Shown: positions 1 to 46,500 of the stretch, one piece after another
How positions within the stretch are numbered: the stretch's first letter is position 1
Layout of the letters: each line of letters begins with the position of its first letter
Source: Glandiceps talaboti
Lineage: Eukaryota; Hemichordata; Enteropneusta; Spengelidae
Direction: 5' to 3'
NCBI RefSeq assembly: GCF_964340395.1
Contig: NC_135554.1
Location: forward strand, 20,801,592 to 20,848,091
DNA: 46,500 nucleotides
Position numbers and translations under genes: made by a program
Notes under the pieces: model-generated
Seen by the model: the letters and a program-made list of their open reading frames with translations, nothing else
Database searches by the model: none
Told to the model about the DNA's origin: nothing

Positions 1-203
1 GCTATCTGGTCCTGAAGTATACTTACATAAGTTCTTTCTCCTTTTTTTGTTTTGTTTCAGGTCAATTTATTTGTTGCTTTCGATTCACACTTATTTTAAT
101 TTGTACAGTCTATGACTTAGCAAGATATGTCATGTTCTTGCATATAGCCTATGTTAACATAACATAGCTAAAATTTTGCAAACTTTTTTTGCTCATATGA
201 CAG

Positions 204-271
204 GGAGGCACAGTCTCCATTCATTACAAGAAATCGAAGAAGCCATACTTCGACAACTGAAAACAGTTTAA
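204..271 (+). CDS. Possible 3'-terminal exon of a plus-strand gene entering from the left
   Basis: A good acceptor (T-rich tract ending in gacag) stands just before position 204. All three frames stay open for some distance. The most protein-like reading is RHSLHSLQEIEEAILRQL..., an amphipathic stretch of 21 residues ending at TAA 269-271. The other two frames end at about 258 and 289. A canonical AATAAA follows at 530-535, so a terminal exon plus a short 3' UTR is plausible, converging on the PI3K gene. The upstream exon is outside the window, so frame and identity cannot be decided. Confidence 0.3.
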
Positions 272-529
272 ACTCAGTTCCCATATGATAATTTTTTTTC
301 TTAAATTTGAAATTGATAGGACAAATACGTTTTCTTTGATTTCATGTCCATGGGGGAAAATTTCCTCATTCTTTAATAATCTCTGTACTTTCTACTGTTC
401 CAATATTTTTTTAATCCATTCCAATATTTGGAATATTTTGAAAATACCATGGTATCTACAAATGTATGATAATGTATTCTGTATGCTGAATATGAGACTT
501 TTTAAACAGCTAACTAATAAGGTGTATTA

Positions 530-535
530 AATAAA
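530..535 (+). promoter_or_regulatory. Candidate AATAAA poly(A) signal
   Basis: Canonical hexamer on the plus strand about 260 bases after the possible terminal exon stop. It would end the convergent left-hand transcript. AT-rich DNA gives such hexamers by chance. Confidence 0.3.
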
Positions 536-579
536 ACATCAACATCTTCATATGATGTGAATGACCTCAAGGGTCCTTC

Positions 580-880
580 CTAGCCATTATAAATGTATGA
601 AGGTGAATATTCTATGGCACACACGGTATGATGGGTATTTGCCAAACTTGCCTAACTACACTAACGAAAAGAAGCTGTGTCAGACAATATTTGACAAACT
701 ATCTGTTACTCGCCATGTTAGGAAATTGTTGACGATACCATACAGGTTGTGTCAGGCAATATTTGCCTAACCATACTTTAGTGTGGTGAGAGACAATGTT
801 TGCCTAACTATACCATGCAGGTTTGTAAGTCAGACTATTTGCCTAACTAGACTAGACAAGTTAGGCAATGTTTGCCTAAC
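580..880. repeat. Degenerate palindromic minisatellite
   Basis: Irregular tandem copies of a motif around TTTGCCTAAC with spacing of roughly 35-60 bases, for example near 650, 760, 805, 840 and 870. The last copy forms a perfect small palindrome, GTTAGGCAA-tg-TTTGCCTAAC. No coding signal accompanies it. Confidence 0.6.
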
Positions 881-2120
881 TGTGTTGTAAACATTATTTG
901 TTTTAATACATACAATTTACATGCTTTAATAATCAGAATTAATAGAACTTATCTACACAACCTTCCAAAAAAAAAATTTCAACTTACTTATTCCAAAAAA
1001 AGTCACAATCAGTGTTCTTTTTGCATTCACGTTTACAATCATCATGATTTTTCTTATCATACAAAAAAACCACATACAAAAACCGTCGATACAAAAAAGG
1101 TCCAACTTTCCAGAATATATCTCTTTTCTTTGTGCTAACAAAGCTTATAAAGCACACTTTTGTTTTGTATAAAATGTACAACCTAGCAGAAAAATATTAT
1201 ACAAATTTGAGATTTCTTATCAAAAACAAGAGGAAGAGATAGAAATCTCCTCGACAACGCTACCGCTAATCTTCAAATAACATATTGTAGTCAGAATAAG
1301 TATGTATAACACTTCAAATGCCCGACAGTTTAAAAAACATCAGAAGCAGCCCTAGAGTAAAAAAAAATCAAATGGACCGGACATTCATGAAAATAATCAA
1401 GAAAGTAGCAAATATGGTTCAGATCACCGTTGAAGACTTGAGGATTTTGACCACTCATATGATGACCACAGTTTTCTTTCTCTTGACCAATCTAGGTTCT
1501 GTATTATGTACATTCCTTCATAATAATTCTACAGTCTTTCAGGATTTGAGTATAAAATTCATGTAAATAACGTACGACTCAAAAAGTGGTTTGCTTCACC
1601 CTGCAACACACATCAGGAGAACGTTTCGTTCCGAAATACTGTCACTGATAGCACAGTCTTCCAATGACACATACTGTCATTGGATTTCTTCTTGTAAACC
1701 CAAGCTAATTTTATTCGTAAACTCGCGAGTCTGTCCAGTCAGGAGACGACAGGACACTGCTGTCGCATCACTACAGACTCGTTCGAAAATCCTCATAACT
1801 TTTAAAGTCTTCATGGGTACAATACGCCAAAATGCTTGCTTTTTAAGTATGTAAATTTCACGTCTTATCACATTAAAGGCAAATTACAATAGTTTGGGAT
1901 TTGCATGTCGGTATGATGGTTTTTGGTCCATGGTTGGGCATGGTGCAGCAATGTTGATATATTCCAATATGGTGATTTCCATATACCATCAACACAGATT
2001 GGCAGCAACATTGAATACTTTCATTCATTTCGACGTGACAGCAAAATTAATGATGTCAAGATTTCACACATTCCAGCTGAGATCAAAAAACAATTGACGC
2101 CAGCATGGAGGTCATCTTCA
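881..2120. other. Intergenic flank and 3' UTR side of the PI3K gene
   Basis: AT-rich DNA with short open frames only and no recognisable domain. The part next to 2121 is expected to be 3' UTR of the minus-strand PI3K regulatory gene, up to the poly(A) signal near 1710. Confidence 0.5.
1710..1715 (-). promoter_or_regulatory. Candidate AATAAA poly(A) signal for the PI3K regulatory gene
   Basis: TTTATT on the plus strand reads AATAAA on the minus strand, about 400 bases past the stop codon at 2121-2123. It is a plausible end for a 3' UTR of that length. Not confirmed by any transcript. Confidence 0.35.
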
Positions 2121-43160
<41,040 letters not shown>

Positions 43161-46100
43161 CTGGAAAAGACAGAAAATACATCATATAGTTAGAGGGAGG
43201 GAACATTTGAATTTCTTTACACTATCAATCCTTCTACAGGCACGTTTTAACCTCATTTGTGATCTGATGTTTTCAGCAAGCTGTCTTTTTTTTTTAGCGG
43301 TTCATGTTGGTGCAGTGTTTCACTATTGCCGTTGAGTAGTACTGTCTCTTATCCTTTGTTCTCTGCAATTGTCATGTGTGTAGCAGATCTTTGAATGCCT
43401 GTACCCAAAATCTGCCATTACCCTTCATTCTATTCATCAATCACAACACTTCTTTCATACCTAGCTCAGGCAAAAGTTATCCTTTCTGGAAAAGTTGTAG
43501 CTACACATACATGACAGATTGACATTCTAGCTATTTTCAAATAGCCACCAATGTGACGTATCACCATATTGGGCAATGTGTAGACACTTGGCAACCTGAC
43601 TTGACAATTCCTTTTAAATAGTCTGGATGGCTAGATAGGTTGCCAAGTTGATGGGATGTTGCCACCAATAAGATTAGCTAAGTGGGTGCATGCTACATAT
43701 ATGAAATCCACCCCAGTGTCATATTCAAGGGTTGGAAGGAAGTCCGAAATAGAATAATACCGATAATAGCTCAAGGTGCCAGAAAATACATGCATACTCC
43801 TATTTCACCGTACATGTTGTAAACATTGCAAATCAAGGAATATTAGAAGTATATAAAATTGGGTTGATGGCAATTTTTGGCCATGTGGGGGCATGCTACA
43901 TACACCACAGGGTACTCAGGCTCATTTAGTTCTGTTTACAAATATAAACAAATCAAAATAAACATACAAGTAAACAAACAAACAAACAAACAAACAAAAT
44001 AAACTGACATGAGTAGATACATACATGAGTAAACGACAACAAACCAACGAACAACCAAATACTGATAATAACTCAAGATGTTGGATCAAAAATATTTCAA
44101 TGTAGTACACGTTGTGAATATTAAGCTCTGTCAAAAGTATACTATATTATAAATGGAATTTACCACTGGCCACAGCCATGTGACATTATCTTTATGTTAA
44201 AAAACTATGGGATTTGACAGGTAACAAAAAAGCAGAAAATATAAATGATGTAGTTCTACATGTCTTTTTTGCACATAAACACAACACACATCATGATATC
44301 AATCATTAGCACAGTTTGAAAATGTTGGTGGGAAGTCTTATAATGTTACATAGTGTACAACTAGAATTACTGGTATATCCAGTGCTTTTTTACACCATAG
44401 AATGAATCTCATTAAAAATCTGACTATCAGAGTTTGCATTTATGGATCTGCCAACCCTGGAATGCACCTTTGTAATATAAAACTAGTAATGGGGCCGAGT
44501 TGGATTGAGGAATAGAAATTGATGGTATTGAGCTGCGTTATTGAATTTGAAGTAAAACGTACATTCCTTTATCACAGCACTGCATCATATATACTTAATA
44601 CCCTATTAGTATTCCCACCATGTAAAATATCACAGGACTTCATGTAAAAAAGCTAAATCTTCTATGCATTATGTAAGTGATTAGTCACCATTTTAAAAAA
44701 AAATTGTGAACATTTCAGAAGCAACTGTGCAAATGCTGAGATATTGAGTGTAGAAGAAGTATTGGCAAGTAGACGCTCGATACAGACTGAATTGATTTTG
44801 TACAATCTATTTTTAAGCTATGCATTGTGCATCAATACCAATATCTGGGTACAGCTACAAGGTGGTGGAACACATGACAAGCTGAGTATATCTTAAGTAC
44901 AACTAAGCTTGTTAACCTCTGGATGCCACCTTGTCATCCGACTCACCCTTCCAATATACAAAAGTTGAAACGCAATTGAGATACATTTTTACCGTAAACT
45001 TAGACCTGCAGAACTGTAGCGAGTATATCATAGATTGCACTTTATCATTTTAATGATGTAAAATGGATAGTATTACTGACTGCCTTTGCAATTCATTATT
45101 TACCGCTTTGCAATCTTGCACAGTGTAATTTGACTTGTCTGTCGGTATTAAAAAGTTCAATTTTGATTGTGACTCTTTCTAGCCCGAAAGATCCAGTTGT
45201 TGTTTCCACTGATGTTATATGCCTCCACCCATCTGGACACAGGTAGCGAGTGATTACATTTAAGTGGATCAACTCCTGGATCCTTCAGAGTAGACATTTT
45301 TACCATAAACTTAAAGAGGAACACCACCCCAGGAAATAGAGACATTTTTATTAAACATGGGTTCTGGAGAGTCATTTCATGATTTTACATCACCTACAAT
45401 TACCATATTTGCGATTTCAGAGAAACATCAAGTTGATCTTGTGCATGTATAGGGTATCTTTGCTATGGGCTATTGCATCATGGGAGATTGTAGAACCCAT
45501 AGTTTATGAAAATGTCTCTATTTCCTGGAGTGGCATCCCCCTTAACTTAAAACTTGCATACAGACTGAGGACTGGAATCTAACTTTTACACTTAGTGGTG
45601 AGATTTATCCAAATGAACTATATTCTACTACAATTTACAACTGGTGTTGATTGGTCTAACAGACCACCCCCTTATGAATTAACTATGATGTTTAATAGTC
45701 TGGACTACTGTTAATATGGAATCCTGGGGATATGAACGATTGTACTTTACACAATAAATAACAAAGCAGTAGTGAGTGGCTGCTTAATAATGCAATCCCT
45801 CTTATACATGTATAGTCTAAGTCTAGTTCCTGAAGACTGTGTTCTGATTTGACATTACATTATCTTGACGCATTACCATACATCTTGTCAATGTCATTAC
45901 TCTCGCACAGAATTCCCCCTACAGACGTTGTTGTGTCCCCCGTGAGTTTAGTTTCAGCAGCAGACTGTACTGGAGGTAGAGTTCGGTTTTTACAGTTCAC
46001 AGTTGTACCAAATGAATATTAATGAGCAATGATGACAGCCTGTCAATTTGTGATGGATTACTAAGGAACTTGCGCCATTTTTTGCTTCGACCAACATGGG

Positions 46101-46500
46101 GTTTAACCACATTTAACGACTAGAGTCACGACACTGACTAGACGCAATGTGGGAAGATGTACATTACTATTGAAAAGGGCCTACAGAAAAACAGCAAGAA
46201 GATACGCATTCACAAGTCCTTTCTAAAAAGCATATTTAAAGGACTCACTGATCTACACACACAACTTCTTAGTGGTTTTTTTGTAGGCCTTTTTAGCATA
46301 TTCTGGAGTCACAATGGCAAAGGGAGGCATACCTCATGATATCACAGTGACGTCTTTGGCTGAACTTTTATCATTAGCATTTTAGATAAGTACAGCCACC
46401 CCTGCATGAACTATACAATCATGGAAGAAGCCAAAATGTGTATGCCAGTAGTAATAAGAGCCTTTTTGGTGATAACACTTTGAAAATTAGCATTTTACAG
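43161..46500 (-). other. PIK3R: Upstream intron of the PI3K gene (right end of window)
   Basis: 3.3 kb without the expected upstream C1 half-exon. I looked for a donor-flanked C-X2-C pattern in the needed phase and found none. It holds diverged duplicated segments near 43660-44120, a hairpin at 43587-43648 (CTTGGCAACCT and its complement) and a TTAA-flanked MITE. Confidence 0.6.
45315..45541. mobile_element. TTAA-flanked MITE copy 2 (complete)
   Basis: 227 bases between TTAA at 45311-45314 and TTAA at 45542-45545. About 50-base terminal inverted repeats around CACCACYCCAGGAAATAGAG and ACATTTTxATxAACATGGGTTCT. Same family as 6553-6896. TTAA targets are used by piggyBac and Kolobok-type transposons, so it is probably mobilised by one of these. 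Confidence 0.82.

Noticed and set aside
45157-45375. Minus-strand frame with KDPGVDPLKCNHSLPVSRWVE
   Set aside because: Its start runs into the TTAA MITE, it has no convincing donor in phase with the PI3K exon at 43160, and I recognise no domain.
45877-45964. Possible PI3K exon upstream of 43160 (acceptor tccagtacag, donor TATG|gtaatg, reading SNDIDKMYG)
   Set aside because: The phase fits, but it ends in G, making the split codon Gly, whereas the C1 spacing requires Cys (T before GT). It also lacks the needed C-X2-C and His.
46090-46339. Plus-strand open segment with a basic stretch (RKTARRYAF or LQKNSKKIRIHK depending on frame)
   Set aside because: Frames disagree, no splice partner and no family resemblance.

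Overview
The window looks like animal nuclear DNA: long AT-rich introns, GT-AG splice junctions with consistent codon phase, many (CA)n and (CATA)n microsatellites, minisatellites and MITE-like elements. The gene families are metazoan. I read it as a bilaterian, probably a marine invertebrate; the sequence alone does not fix the lineage. All gene models below were read by eye from splice sites, frame and family resemblance. No search was run.

The backbone is one large minus-strand gene (43160 down to 2121, 5' end beyond the right edge) encoding a class IA PI3-kinase regulatory subunit (p85 type). Sixteen visible exons join in phase into 830 codons. The C-terminal part is canonical: RhoGAP/BH, N-SH2, iSH2 coiled coil, C-SH2. 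The N-terminal part is not: instead of the vertebrate SH3 domain it shows the second half of a C1 zinc finger, a SAM domain and a complete C1 zinc finger, spliced directly onto the RhoGAP-like domain.

The 14.8-kb intron between the SAM and C1 exons (23454-38215) carries a second layer: a candidate 10.6-kb DNA transposon (26796-37412). It has 127-bp terminal inverted repeats about 94% identical, a possible 7-bp target duplication, subterminal tandem repeats, and two intact convergent multi-exon genes. The plus-strand gene (27036-32491, 5 exons, 677 aa) is a cysteine-cluster/SWIM-like protein resembling HMGXB3 and KDZ-transposon-associated proteins. The minus-strand gene (35332-32715, 4 exons, 385 aa) carries a region resembling the NRF1/Erect-wing DNA-binding domain.

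Region by region: 1-2120, downstream flank of the p85 gene with a possible convergent terminal exon, its poly(A) signal and a palindromic minisatellite. 2121-12313, SH2, iSH2 and RhoGAP exons with short introns, including a TTAA-flanked MITE and oppositely oriented (CATA)n arrays around two exons. 12314-20713, an 8.4-kb repeat-rich intron. 20714-23453, the two C1 exons separated by a foldback-like element with minisatellite arms. 23454-38215, the transposon-bearing intron, also with a 69-75-bp minisatellite. 38216-43160, SAM and C1-half exons. 43161-46500, an upstream intron with a second MITE copy.
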